Below, piece after piece: positions 54,136 through 61,683 of a DNA stretch of 64,000 nucleotides; position 1 is the stretch's first letter; each line of letters begins with the position of its first letter. The DNA comes from a bacterium (GTDB taxonomy: Bacteria > JAMCPX01): contig JAJYLN010000002.1 of assembly GCA_021787665.1 (NCBI GenBank), positions 138,377-202,376 of the forward strand. The letters are read 5' to 3'. The notes beneath the pieces are model-generated. The model worked only from the letters and a program-made list of their open reading frames with translations, did not search any database and was not told the origin of the DNA. Both the position numbers and the translations under genes were made by a program.

Positions 54136-54858
54136 ATGAAAAAGGATCACTCTGGTATTGACGGATCAACTTTGTGCCCCCACGGTGTCGCCGTGATCTT
54201 CCTGTGGGCGTTGGTAACGGCTGTGGCCCTGCCCGTGTTTTTTGCGGCCGGACCGTCCCGCGCTTTCGCGGGGCCCGTCGTCGTCGACAAAGTCGCTGCA
54301 TCCATTCAGGGTATTGGGATCATAACGAGCTTGCAGTTGGTGCGCTATACCGCGGTGGACACGGTATCCAGAAACGGCTACGACAGGGCGGCACTCGGCA
54401 GCTCGATGGGAAACTACCAGCATATGAGAGCGTCCCTCGACAGGCTCATTGACAGGATGCTGATTCTGAATGACGCCAGGTTACTATCGATCCAGTCCCC
54501 GAAACAGAGTGCTGTACACGCTTTGGTCGTACAGTTCGGAAAGAGGTTCAGTTCGACGACCGAGTACGACGATTTTATGAGACGGTACGCTATAACGCCT
54601 GCATATATCCATACGTTCATGTCCGAACAGCTCGTGGTACGACGGTATACCGAGGACGAGATCAAGATGCTCGTGAAGGTCAGCGATGTGGACGTCAGGG
54701 ATTACTATGAGAACAATAAGCGGGAGTTCAATGGCCAGGGGACAGGTGAGGCTTACCGACGCATACGAAAGACGCTGGAAAAAAAGGAGTATGATAAGCA
54801 GTTGAGCTCGTGGATAAAGACGTTGTCACTGCATAGAGAGATTATCATAATGTACTGA
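54136..54858 (+). CDS. SurA-N-like periplasmic protein without a PPIase domain
   Basis: The 240-residue exported protein has a signal sequence (~18-50, hydrophobic, ending SRAFAG), then VVVDKVAASIQGIGIITSLQ, similar to the first strand and helix of SurA/PpiD-type chaperones (VDRVVAVVNDEVIT). It continues through ASLDRLIDRMLILNDARLLS and a helical C-terminus with VSDVDVRDYYENNKREF. The parvulin isomerase domain is absent, so only chaperone activity could be expected. The open frame extends to 53995, but only 54136 gives a signal peptide. It ends directly at the RimK-like start (TGATG). Confidence 0.7.
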   Translation: MKKDHSGIDGSTLCPHGVAVIFLWALVTAVALPVFFAAGPSRAFAGPVVVDKVAASIQGIGIITSLQLVRYTAVDTVSRNGYDRAALGSSMGNYQHMRASLDRLIDRMLILNDARLLSIQSPKQSAVHALVVQFGKRFSSTTEYDDFMRRYAITPAYIHTFMSEQLVVRRYTEDEIKMLVKVSDVDVRDYYENNKREFNGQGTGEAYRRIRKTLEKKEYDKQLSSWIKTLSLHREIIIMY

Positions 54859-55739
54859 TGCGCATACTCATTCTATCCAAGAATATCGGCATATATTCGA
54901 CCGGAAGGCTTGCTGAGGCGGCAAGAAGCAGGGGACATGCTGTGAAGGTCATGGACCCCTTGAAGTTCACTATCGCGACGGTGGAAGGGAGATTCACCAT
55001 TGAGCACAAGGGTAACGCGGTCAAGCTCCCGAACGTCGTAATACCGCGCATATCCGGCACCGTAAACAGCTTCGGCATGGCAGTCGTCAAGCAATTCGAG
55101 CTGCTCGATACGGCGGTTGTCAACACTGCGTCCGCGATAGCACTTGCCAGGGACAAGTTCATGAGCGCCCAGCGCCTCGCCGCCGCGGGTATCGTCGTGC
55201 CGGCGACCGCAATGATACGTAACCCGGAAGACATCGATACGGCCCTGAGACTGACGGGCGGCCCGCCCGTAATACTGAAGCTGATAGAGGGCGCACAGGG
55301 CGTCGGCGTTATCCTGGCCCAGTCCCGCGATGCAATAGAGTCCACCATCAACGCTTTTTTCAGCCTGGGGCAGAACATCATCATTCAGCAGTTTGTCTCC
55401 GAGTCGAAGGGCACGGACATCCGGGTACTCGTGGTCGGGGGCAGGGTAGTCGCATCGATGCGCAGGGTGGCGAGAGCCGGAGAGTTCAGGGCGAATATCC
55501 ACCGTGGCGGGCAGGGCGAGACGATAGACCTGCCGGAATCCTATGCGTCCATAGCAAGGCGGGCTGCCGGTATAATCGGATTGGATATCGCGGGCGTCGA
55601 CATCATAGAGGGTGAGGGTGGTCCGAAGGTGCTCGAGATAAACCCTTCCCCGGGCATAGAAGCACTGGAAAAGGTCAACGACAGGGACATCGCGACCGAA
55701 ATCGTAAAATACGTGGAAGAAAGGGCCGTAGCCGTTTAA
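54858..55739 (+). CDS. RimK-family ATP-grasp ligase
   Basis: The 293-residue ATP-grasp enzyme has an N-terminal RimK-like domain (RILILSKNIGIYSTGRLAEA), the ATP-binding lid (VILKLIEGAQGVGVILAQS) and the metal/ATP site GPKVLEINPSPGIEALEK. RimK relatives add glutamate or similar amino acids to proteins or small molecules; the natural substrate here is unclear. It overlaps the SurA-N-like gene by one base, and 75 bases separate it from the Nnr gene. Confidence 0.9.
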   Translation: MRILILSKNIGIYSTGRLAEAARSRGHAVKVMDPLKFTIATVEGRFTIEHKGNAVKLPNVVIPRISGTVNSFGMAVVKQFELLDTAVVNTASAIALARDKFMSAQRLAAAGIVVPATAMIRNPEDIDTALRLTGGPPVILKLIEGAQGVGVILAQSRDAIESTINAFFSLGQNIIIQQFVSESKGTDIRVLVVGGRVVASMRRVARAGEFRANIHRGGQGETIDLPESYASIARRAAGIIGLDIAGVDIIEGEGGPKVLEINPSPGIEALEKVNDRDIATEIVKYVEERAVAV

Positions 55740-55814
55740 GATGCCGGTCAGGGGAATTGTTTTCGGGTTGAATGCGTTGCAATATTCGTGAAATGATGAT
55801 CTAATAGAAACGTT

Positions 55815-57377
55815 ATGAAGGTTGCGACGACCGAGATTATGAAGTCCCTCGATAAGAAAGCCGCTGAGTCTTTCGGCATCCCGGGCATCGTGCTTATGGA
55901 GAACGCAGGCAGGTCTGTTGCCGCCGCAGTCATGAGGGAGTTCCCGACACAGGCGAGAAAGGGGGTCCTCGTGCTGTGCGGCAAGGGTAACAACGGGGGA
56001 GACGGCTTTGTCGCTGCTCGGCACCTTATCAACAGCGGTTACCGTGTCGCTGTGGTGCTGTTAGGGGAAAAAGAGGAGCTTACGGGCGATGCGGCTGCCA
56101 ATTACAGCGCGCTCTTCCATAGTACCGATGCTGTCCGTGAGTTGAAAGACGTAAACGGGCTGCTGAAGACCGGCATAGACCTGAGCAGCATGGGCCTCAT
56201 CATAGACGCCATGCTCGGTACCGGTATTCAGGGAACCGTTAAAGAGCCCTATGCAGGGGCCATAAGCCTTATCAATGGGTCCGGCTTGCCCGTGGTATCC
56301 ATAGATATACCATCAGGCATCAATGCTGATACAGGCGCCGTGGCGGGCAGTGCCGTAAGAGCGGTAAAGACCATTAGCTTCGGCCTTACAAAGATAGGGC
56401 TGGTTGTTTTCCCGGGTGCTGAGTTTGCCGGTGGTGTAGAGATTGCAGATATATCTCTTCCAGAGAACCTTGTTAAAGAGACAAATATTCTATACAACCT
56501 ATCCGATACAGATATTATAAAAACTATCGTAAAGCCTCGTAACTATTCTACAAATAAGGGAGATTATGGACATGCTCTTATAGTTGGAGGATCGAAAGGC
56601 AAGAGCGGTGCACCAATCCTTGCTGCAAGGGCAGCACTCAGGGCCGGCAGTGGGCTCGTTACCCTGTGCGGCCCGGAAGGGCTCATGCCTGTCTTCGAGT
56701 CAACGGTCATAGAGGCATTGAAAGAGCCGCTGACCGAGACACCCGATGGCTTTATAGGCACTACGGCCATTGCTCAGGCCGAGAAGCTCATGCAACATAA
56801 GGACGTTGTGGCTATAGGTCCGGGCATGGGTACATCGAAGCAGACGTCGGAATTCCTCTTCGAATTTATAAAGCTGTGCAAGCTTCCCATGGTCATCGAT
56901 GCGGACGCTATAAACATAATCGCCGGCAGGCCGAACATACTCATGGAGTGTTGCAACGGAAACATCGTCCTGACACCGCACCCGGGCGAGTTCGGCAGGC
57001 TTATCGGCATGGATCCGAAAGAGGTGAACAGTGATAGGGTGGGTCTTGCAGCTGATTTTGCGAAGAAGTACCGTTGTACGCTTCTCCTGAAGGGTGCGAG
57101 GACCATCGTGGCAAACAGGGACGGCGAGGTATGGATAAACCCTACCGGGAACCCGGGCATGGCAACCGGCGGCATGGGGGACGCGCTTACCGGTATTATA
57201 GCGGGCCTGATAGCGACCGGGATCGACGTACAGGACGCGGCCGTAGCCGGTGCCTATATCCATGGTATGGCAGGGGACATCGTCTATGCCTATCATCCGA
57301 ATGCCGCAGTCCTCGCCTCCGACGTCATCGAGCGGGTCCCGTACGTACTATCCAGCCTGTTGGAGACAGAGAAATAG
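55815..57377 (+). CDS. nnr: bifunctional NAD(P)H-hydrate repair enzyme (epimerase and dehydratase)
   Basis: The 520-residue protein repairs hydrated NAD(P)H. The N-terminal YjeF_N epimerase domain (~1-210) shows GKGNNGGDGFVAARHL and VSIDIPSGINADTGAV; the C-terminal ribokinase-like dehydratase domain (~225-510) shows LTPHPGEFGRLIG and the ADP-dependent signature NPGMATGGMGDALTG. Length and domain order are normal. The middle (56430-56600) is AT-richer than the rest. No ribosome-binding site is obvious before the ATG. Confidence 0.95.
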   Translation: MKVATTEIMKSLDKKAAESFGIPGIVLMENAGRSVAAAVMREFPTQARKGVLVLCGKGNNGGDGFVAARHLINSGYRVAVVLLGEKEELTGDAAANYSALFHSTDAVRELKDVNGLLKTGIDLSSMGLIIDAMLGTGIQGTVKEPYAGAISLINGSGLPVVSIDIPSGINADTGAVAGSAVRAVKTISFGLTKIGLVVFPGAEFAGGVEIADISLPENLVKETNILYNLSDTDIIKTIVKPRNYSTNKGDYGHALIVGGSKGKSGAPILAARAALRAGSGLVTLCGPEGLMPVFESTVIEALKEPLTETPDGFIGTTAIAQAEKLMQHKDVVAIGPGMGTSKQTSEFLFEFIKLCKLPMVIDADAINIIAGRPNILMECCNGNIVLTPHPGEFGRLIGMDPKEVNSDRVGLAADFAKKYRCTLLLKGARTIVANRDGEVWINPTGNPGMATGGMGDALTGIIAGLIATGIDVQDAAVAGAYIHGMAGDIVYAYHPNAAVLASDVIERVPYVLSSLLETEK

Positions 57378-57484
57378 TGCTCACGCATGCAACACGACCT
57401 GTACAGACAAGAGGCTGTATAAGTCGTGTTATCGAAGAATCGATACTCGGGCAGATCGGGTGAGCGGGACGATCGGCATGAGGG

Positions 57485-58231
57485 TCACTGCTTCCGGTTG
57501 ATGTTCCTGACGTACCTCCATGTTAAGGCGCTGAAATACCATTTCAGATATTTCGGTATCCAAGCCTTCATGTGGAACCTCGACTTTTCTGGTGTCCTGC
57601 TCCTCCATGCGGAAGGGACTTCCGCTATCCTATAGCCTCTGAAATATGCCTTCACTGCCAGCTCCATACCTATCTCGAACCCGCCGGTGCTTTCCACCGG
57701 GATGGCCTCCAGTGCCCTGCGGGAATACAACTTGAAGCTGTTGGTGACGTCCCTGGTGGGTATCCCGATGAGATAATGCATGGACAGGCCGGCCATGCGT
57801 GAGAGGATGCCCTTGACCAGGGGTCCCCCTGTATGTTTCCCGCCTTTCATGTACCGGGAGCCGCACACGATGTCCACGCCACTGACTGCCTGCTCGAGCA
57901 TTGCCGGGACGGCCGAGAGGTCGTCGGACAGGTCGCCCATGACCACCAATACCCAGTCCGACGAACTGAGCTTAAAGCCCGTCTTGATCGCGTTGAGTGC
58001 GCCGTGCCCGTAGATGTTCTTTACGGGCCTGAGCCTTGTCGTCCAGAGCGGGTCGTTAAGGGCCCTCTCCAGGAATGGGAGCGTCGTATCGCCATCGAAG
58101 TCATAAACTACCACTACTGCTTCAGTGGCAGGGGCGTATCGTTGTATCTCGCCCAGGGTGGTAATAATATTCTCGCCCTCGTTATAGACCGGGATTACTA
58201 TGGTAAGGGCAATATCGTGCCTTTGCACCAT
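57485..58231 (-). CDS. family 2 glycosyltransferase (dolichyl/polyprenyl-phosphate sugar transferase type)
   Basis: The 248-residue GT-A enzyme has TIVIPVYNEGENIITTL at the nucleotide-sugar site, the VMGDLSDD acidic metal motif and NSFKLYSRRALEAIPVESTG near the C-terminus, as in dolichol-phosphate mannosyltransferase relatives; no membrane domain follows. It could start at TTG 58243, whose bases overlap the stop of the flippase tail remnant immediately upstream, suggesting that a flippase-glycosyltransferase gene pair once existed here on the minus strand. Confidence 0.88.
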   Translation of the reverse strand: MVQRHDIALTIVIPVYNEGENIITTLGEIQRYAPATEAVVVVYDFDGDTTLPFLERALNDPLWTTRLRPVKNIYGHGALNAIKTGFKLSSSDWVLVVMGDLSDDLSAVPAMLEQAVSGVDIVCGSRYMKGGKHTGGPLVKGILSRMAGLSMHYLIGIPTRDVTNSFKLYSRRALEAIPVESTGGFEIGMELAVKAYFRGYRIAEVPSAWRSRTPEKSRFHMKAWIPKYLKWYFSALTWRYVRNINRKQ

Positions 58232-58239
58232 AGTAACTC

Positions 58240-58375
58240 TCAACCCTTATTCACAAACTGTCTTACATACCCCAGGTACCGCGCCTTCTCGTCCCTCGTC
58301 AGCCCGAACAGGTAATAAAGGCCCCAATAGAAAAAACCGATTATCGCGCTCTCGAACACGAAGACGAAGAGCGGT
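58240..58375 (-). pseudogene. flippase C-terminal tail remnant, copy A
   Basis: The minus strand encodes LFVFVFESAIIGFFYWGLYY, then LFGLTRDEKARYLGYVRQF, ending at TGA 58240-58242. A membrane helix plus cytoplasmic tail of this kind is the end of a Wzx-type polysaccharide flippase. The intact flippase at 60053 ends comparably (FFFFGLSKLQKERYIYILKSF). Upstream sequence is replaced by the AT-rich minicassette, so only the 3' end survives. Confidence 0.7.
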
Positions 58376-58379
58376 AATC

Positions 58380-58517
58380 TTAAATAATAGTTATTTCGTA
58401 ACTCGTTATCCAAATATCAATCTGTTTAAATCTTTCCTTCAAAACTTCTTTATATTGTTTGAAAAAATCTTCATGGTTTTTCTCGATAGAGACATCGACA
58501 ATTATTCTGACACCAAT
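58380..58517 (-). CDS. minicassette ORF X3, about 45 residues, non-standard or frameshifted start
   Basis: The frame from 58517 to TAA 58380-58382 reads RIIVDVSIEKNHEDFFKQYK, then VLKERFKQIDIWITSYE and ends ITII. The composition is clearly protein-like: two beta strands around an amphipathic helix. There is no ATG, GTG or TTG in frame; the first codon after the upstream stop is ATT. It overlaps the end of X2 by 16 bases. It could be made by frameshifting from X2, from an ATT start, or be a broken end of one ~95-residue gene. Confidence 0.5.
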   Translation of the reverse strand: MGVRIIVDVSIEKNHEDFFKQYKEVLKERFKQIDIWITSYEITII

Positions 58518-58654
58518 TTATCTTCGAATAGCTGATTTTGATAAAGCCACCTCCCCACTATTCTTGTGGCATCTGTAGTTGTCGCGCCGAATTTATTAAG
58601 GAGTTCTTCGTTTGTTGTGAGGAACTTTTCTTTTTCTATTTTTTGTTCCATCAT
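58502..58654 (-). CDS. minicassette ORF X2, 50 residues, unknown
   Basis: The ATG at 58654 overlaps the X1 stop (ATGA). The peptide MMEQKIEKEKFLTTNEELLN, then KFGATTTDATRIVGRWLYQNQ is helical and could be a small HTH-like or adaptor protein (the TTNEELLNKFGATTTDATR part looks like a helix-turn-helix). It ends at TAA 58502-58504. AT-rich, and not recognised. Confidence 0.6.
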   Translation of the reverse strand: MMEQKIEKEKFLTTNEELLNKFGATTTDATRIVGRWLYQNQLFEDKLVSE

Positions 58655-58872
58655 TGTACAACAATGGCAGGAGAATTTCGTATCTCCTCAGTTTCATTAA
58701 GAACAGTCCTTTTCATTATTTCAAATCTGATATTCTCTTTTTTAAGGAACTCTACCATATAATCATTGACTTCAAAGAGACCATCTGGTAAACTCCACAC
58801 TGTTCCTTTAAGAGCAAGTAGATAATATCCATTAACCTTATCTTCCTGTGTCTTGAATTTTAAAAGCACCAT
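58651..58872 (-). CDS. minicassette ORF X1, 73 residues, unknown
   Basis: This small protein has a good ribosome-binding site (GGAGG nine bases before the ATG). It reads MVLLKFKTQEDKVNGYYLLA, then KGTVWSLPDGLFEVNDYMVE, a mixed alpha-beta fold of charged character with no membrane segment. It is the first gene of a three-ORF coupled minus-strand cassette that lies exactly between two flippase-tail copies. I do not recognise a family; a small toxin-antitoxin-like or regulatory role is possible but unsupported. Confidence 0.65.
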   Translation of the reverse strand: MVLLKFKTQEDKVNGYYLLALKGTVWSLPDGLFEVNDYMVEFLKKENIRFEIMKRTVLNETEEIRNSPAIVVQ

Positions 58873-58927
58873 TTTTATGCCTCCATGCCATATCTCGGTT
58901 TTAATATAACACCAGATTATTTAATTG

Positions 58928-59102
58928 TCAAAATACTCGTCCCTTCCCCGCGAACTGCCTCACATACCCCTGGTACCGGGCCTTCTCGTCCTTCGTCAGC
59001 CCGAACAGGCAGCACAGCACCCCGTAGAAGAAGCCGATGACCGCGCTCTCGAGCACGAAGACAATGAGCAGGTGCGGCTCCTCGTAGCGCTTAATGACCC
59101 CC
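58928..59102 (-). pseudogene. flippase C-terminal tail remnant, copy B
   Basis: Minus-strand frame GVIKRYEEPHLLIVFVLESA, then VIGFFYGVLCCLFGL and TKDEKARYQGYVRQFAGKG, ending at TGA 58928-58930. About three quarters of the residues match copy A. An in-frame TAG just upstream of 59102 and the lack of any start show it is a fragment. It is GC-rich, unlike the cassette on its downstream side and the toxin-antitoxin pair on its upstream side. Confidence 0.7.
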
Positions 59103-59146
59103 TACGCCGGACCTATTACTCTGCCGCCTCTCAGGTAGGCTATCTC

Positions 59147-59192
59147 TTGACATACTTATAGTGTAGCATTATCCTACACACATAGGATATGT
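59147..59192 (+). promoter_or_regulatory. promoter and operator of the RHH-PIN toxin-antitoxin operon
   Basis: TTGACA (59147-59152), a 17-base spacer and TATCCT (59170-59175) make a strong sigma70 promoter. Two inverted repeats overlap it: GTGTAG (59161-59166) with CTACAC (59174-59179), and CACAT with ATGTG around AGGAT just downstream (about 59179-59193). Such palindromes over the -10 fit autorepression by the ribbon-helix-helix antitoxin. Confidence 0.7.
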
Positions 59193-59210
59193 GATAAGGA
59201 GGCTATGATT

Positions 59211-59471
59211 ATGGTGAGGATAAATGCGATATTGTCCGAGGATATGATTGAGAAAATCGACACGATTACTCAGAATGAGCATAAAAGCAGGAGCATGATA
59301 TTGAGAGAGGCGACTCAGAAATTTATCGAAGAATACCAGCAAAAGCTGGAGGAAGTCAGAAGAAAAGAGCGGATAAAGCATGCGATCGAAACGCAGGAAC
59401 GGTTGAGAAAGAAGTCGGGTGCATGGGATGGCATTGGGGAACTCAGAAAATGGAGAAAAACCTCACAGTGA
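59211..59471 (+). CDS. ribbon-helix-helix (CopG-type) antitoxin
   Basis: The 86-residue antitoxin has an N-terminal RHH DNA-binding fold (VRINAILSEDMIEKIDTITQ, SRSMILREATQKFIEE) and a charged helical C-terminus that would wrap the toxin. AAGGAGG lies 8 bases before the ATG at 59211; the earlier ATG at 59205 is too close to it. It overlaps the PIN gene by 22 bases and should bind the palindromes in its own promoter. Confidence 0.85.
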   Translation: MVRINAILSEDMIEKIDTITQNEHKSRSMILREATQKFIEEYQQKLEEVRRKERIKHAIETQERLRKKSGAWDGIGELRKWRKTSQ

Positions 59472-59896
59472 ATACCTATATTCTGGACACCTCAGTCGTG
59501 GTCAAATGGTTTAGCAGCCATAGCGAGGATGATCGTGTGGCATCGCTTCGTTTAAGACAGGACATCCTGAATGGGGAGTGTGCGGTCGTTGCTCCAACCC
59601 TTCTATTCTATGAGCTTGCCAATGCATTAAGGTATAACCCGCGATTTAATGCAAAGGATGTCAATGACGCTGTCAACAGCGTTATGGAGATGGGATTTGA
59701 AGTTTATGGCGTCGAGGTAGATACCATGGCACAGGCCGTTGAGATGGCTTTCAGATTCCATGTTGCCGTCTATGATACTTACTTCCTTGCAGTGTCACAG
59801 ACAAAAAAGAAGCCGCTGCTGACGGCGGATTACAGGTTTGCCGATCGTATGAAGGGGTTTAAGAATATAATAAAGCTCTCGGATTTCGTGCCCTGA
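59450..59896 (+). CDS. vapC: PIN-domain toxin (VapC-like ribonuclease)
   Basis: The 148-residue PIN protein has the first catalytic Asp in YILDTSVVVKWF, an acidic/Asn-containing middle (LLFYELANALRYNPRF) and C-terminal acidic residues in VYDTYFLAVSQ and LLTADYRFADRM. VapC enzymes cut tRNA or rRNA in a sequence-specific manner. Antitoxin-first order and coupled reading are typical of vapBC. The pair sits between flippase-tail copies B and C. Confidence 0.85.
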   Translation: MEKNLTVNTYILDTSVVVKWFSSHSEDDRVASLRLRQDILNGECAVVAPTLLFYELANALRYNPRFNAKDVNDAVNSVMEMGFEVYGVEVDTMAQAVEMAFRFHVAVYDTYFLAVSQTKKKPLLTADYRFADRMKGFKNIIKLSDFVP

Positions 59897-59934
59897 TCAA
59901 ATCCTTCAATCTTTACCGTCAATCCTCTACTCCT

Positions 59935-59988
59935 AACTCACTAAACTCTCAACTCCCCAACTCTTTAACTCCCAACTCTAAACTGTTT
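59935..59988. repeat. degenerate tandem octamer array, AACTCNNN
   Basis: About seven successive units of roughly 8 bases begin with AACTC or AAACTC (AACTCACT, AAACTCTC, AACTCCCC, AACTCTTT, AACTCCC, AACTCT), just downstream of the PIN gene and running into flippase-tail copy C. The minus strand reads as GAGTT repeats. Confidence 0.55.
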
Positions 59989-60019
59989 CAGATACCCCAG
60001 GTACCGTTTCTTCTTGCAT
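59965..60019 (-). pseudogene. flippase C-terminal tail remnant, copy C (very short)
   Basis: Minus-strand frame CKKKRYLGYLKQFRVGS ending at TAA 59965-59967, matching the last residues of copies A and B (KARYLGYVRQF). Nucleotides ATACCCC[A/T]GGTACCG are shared by all three copies. Its final residues run into the octamer array. Confidence 0.5.
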
Positions 60020-60042
60020 ATCAGGGTCTTTTTGATATGCAA
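60014..60042 (+). promoter_or_regulatory. 10-bp stem hairpin in the flippase leader
   Basis: TTGCATATCA (60014-60023) pairs perfectly with TGATATGCAA (60033-60042) around a 9-base loop, ending 10 bases before the flippase ATG and just before its AAAGG ribosome-binding site. It could modulate translation or mark a recombination end; no U-tract follows. Confidence 0.5.
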
Positions 60043-60052
60043 TAAAGGCTAT

Positions 60053-61618
60053 ATGGAAGACAATCAGTATCAGGGCCCTCAATTGCAGCCAGACATGCCT
60101 TCCCAGTACGGTAAAAAGATCGTAAAGAATGCCGTATCGAATTACGTCGGTATGGCCGTGGCTATTATAGTCACTTTTTTCCTTTCTCCTTTCATAATAC
60201 ACCACCTGGGGAATGCTGCTTATGGTTTATGGGCGTTGTTTCAATCTTTGTTCGGTTACTTTGGGCTGCTTGACTTAGGGTTGAGCACGGCCTCTGTCAA
60301 ATATATAGCACAGTATAAGGCACTTAATGATAAGAAGAGCATAGATACAATTGTTTCAACCTTATTCACCACGTATTTGGTGATAGGCACGCTCTCATTG
60401 GCTATTGCCTTAATCTTATCACTCTTTATAACCAGGCTCTTTAACATTCCTCCAGAATTGAGCCTTATAGCGAGAGAGGCAATTATAATCGGCGGTTTTA
60501 ATTCATTGATAACTTTTTCTTATGGCATAATGAATGGGACATTGGCTGGGTATCAAAGGTACGATATCATCAATATCATAGGGGTCGCGCGCTACGTCCT
60601 TTATGTGCCTGCGGTGATACTGTTATTGGAAGCAGGACAAGGCGTGCTTTTCTTGTTTTATTTGAATCTGTTCCTGGCAATAATAGTTCTGATATTTGTT
60701 TATTATCTTATCGTTTATAGATTGCAATACGCAACGATAAAATTTCATCTTTTCAGTCTTACCTCTCTTAAAACAGCGTTCGGCTACAGTGTAATAGTTT
60801 TTCTTAATGATATTGCCGGACAAATAGCCAGTACTGTTGGGAATGTAGTTACAGGTATAATGCTCACCATGGCGGATGTTGCCTTTTCTTCGCTTGCCAA
60901 CAGGCTGGTCAATTATATGGCTATGCTGGCTACCAATTTTTTAGGCATTACACTGCCAGTTTATTCTGAAATGGATGCTCAGGGAGACAAGGAGAGGATT
61001 AAAAAGTTTTATCTTGAGTTTGTCGTATTGAGTGTGAGTGTGTTTACCCCGGCTATGATGTTTCTCGTTGTATTCCATAAAGATTTTTTTCTTTTGTGGA
61101 TAGGCAAAGGTTACGATAAGGCTGCTGTGTTAGCCCTGCTGTTGGGAATAGGAGTGTACATACATATACCGTTGGGATACGTAACAGGTATGGTATTGTT
61201 CGGACTTGCGAAACATTTGTACTTATCCATTACAAATTTTATTACCATGGTGGCAAATATACTTATCACCGTAATATGTATAAAGCGTTTTGGTGTTATC
61301 GGGATTGGATATAGCTGGATAATTACGAGTGTAACAGCTAATCTTCTTATCACAAGGTATACCAATAAATTGTTACATGTTGGATTATATGAATATTTGA
61401 AGACCATTATACCTCCAGCTTTTTTTGGCATTTTTGCTCTATTGTTTTATTACCTTGCCAGTCATTATTCTCCTCCACACCATTTTGTCATACTCGCTAT
61501 TGACGGAACAATAGGGTTTGTTATATACATGATTATGTTTTTCTTTTTTGGTTTATCAAAATTACAGAAAGAAAGGTATATATACATTCTTAAATCGTTT
61601 GGTAATAAGTTTATATAA
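60053..61618 (+). CDS. polysaccharide repeat-unit flippase (Wzx/MATE-like)
   Basis: The 521-residue membrane protein has 12-14 helices of the polysaccharide biosynthesis (PST) family. N-terminal VKNAVSNYVGMAVAIIVTFF and the LGNAAYGLWALFQSLFGYFG, LDLGLSTASVKYIAQY segments are characteristic. It would move lipid-linked glycan units across the inner membrane for O-antigen or capsule assembly. The AT-rich composition contrasts with genes before 57.4 kb. The ATG at 60053 with AAAGG is preferred over 60014, which lies in the hairpin. Confidence 0.9.
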   Translation: MEDNQYQGPQLQPDMPSQYGKKIVKNAVSNYVGMAVAIIVTFFLSPFIIHHLGNAAYGLWALFQSLFGYFGLLDLGLSTASVKYIAQYKALNDKKSIDTIVSTLFTTYLVIGTLSLAIALILSLFITRLFNIPPELSLIAREAIIIGGFNSLITFSYGIMNGTLAGYQRYDIINIIGVARYVLYVPAVILLLEAGQGVLFLFYLNLFLAIIVLIFVYYLIVYRLQYATIKFHLFSLTSLKTAFGYSVIVFLNDIAGQIASTVGNVVTGIMLTMADVAFSSLANRLVNYMAMLATNFLGITLPVYSEMDAQGDKERIKKFYLEFVVLSVSVFTPAMMFLVVFHKDFFLLWIGKGYDKAAVLALLLGIGVYIHIPLGYVTGMVLFGLAKHLYLSITNFITMVANILITVICIKRFGVIGIGYSWIITSVTANLLITRYTNKLLHVGLYEYLKTIIPPAFFGIFALLFYYLASHYSPPHHFVILAIDGTIGFVIYMIMFFFFGLSKLQKERYIYILKSFGNKFI

Positions 61619-61683
61619 AAACAAACAAAACTTAGTTAGTCCGATTAAAAATGTCTTATAAAAGCGGAGTAACAAGAGAGTTT

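Noticed and set aside
54873..56024. 383-codon minus-strand frame opposite the RimK-like and Nnr genes
   Set aside because: Spans two well-defined plus-strand genes and has no family resemblance.
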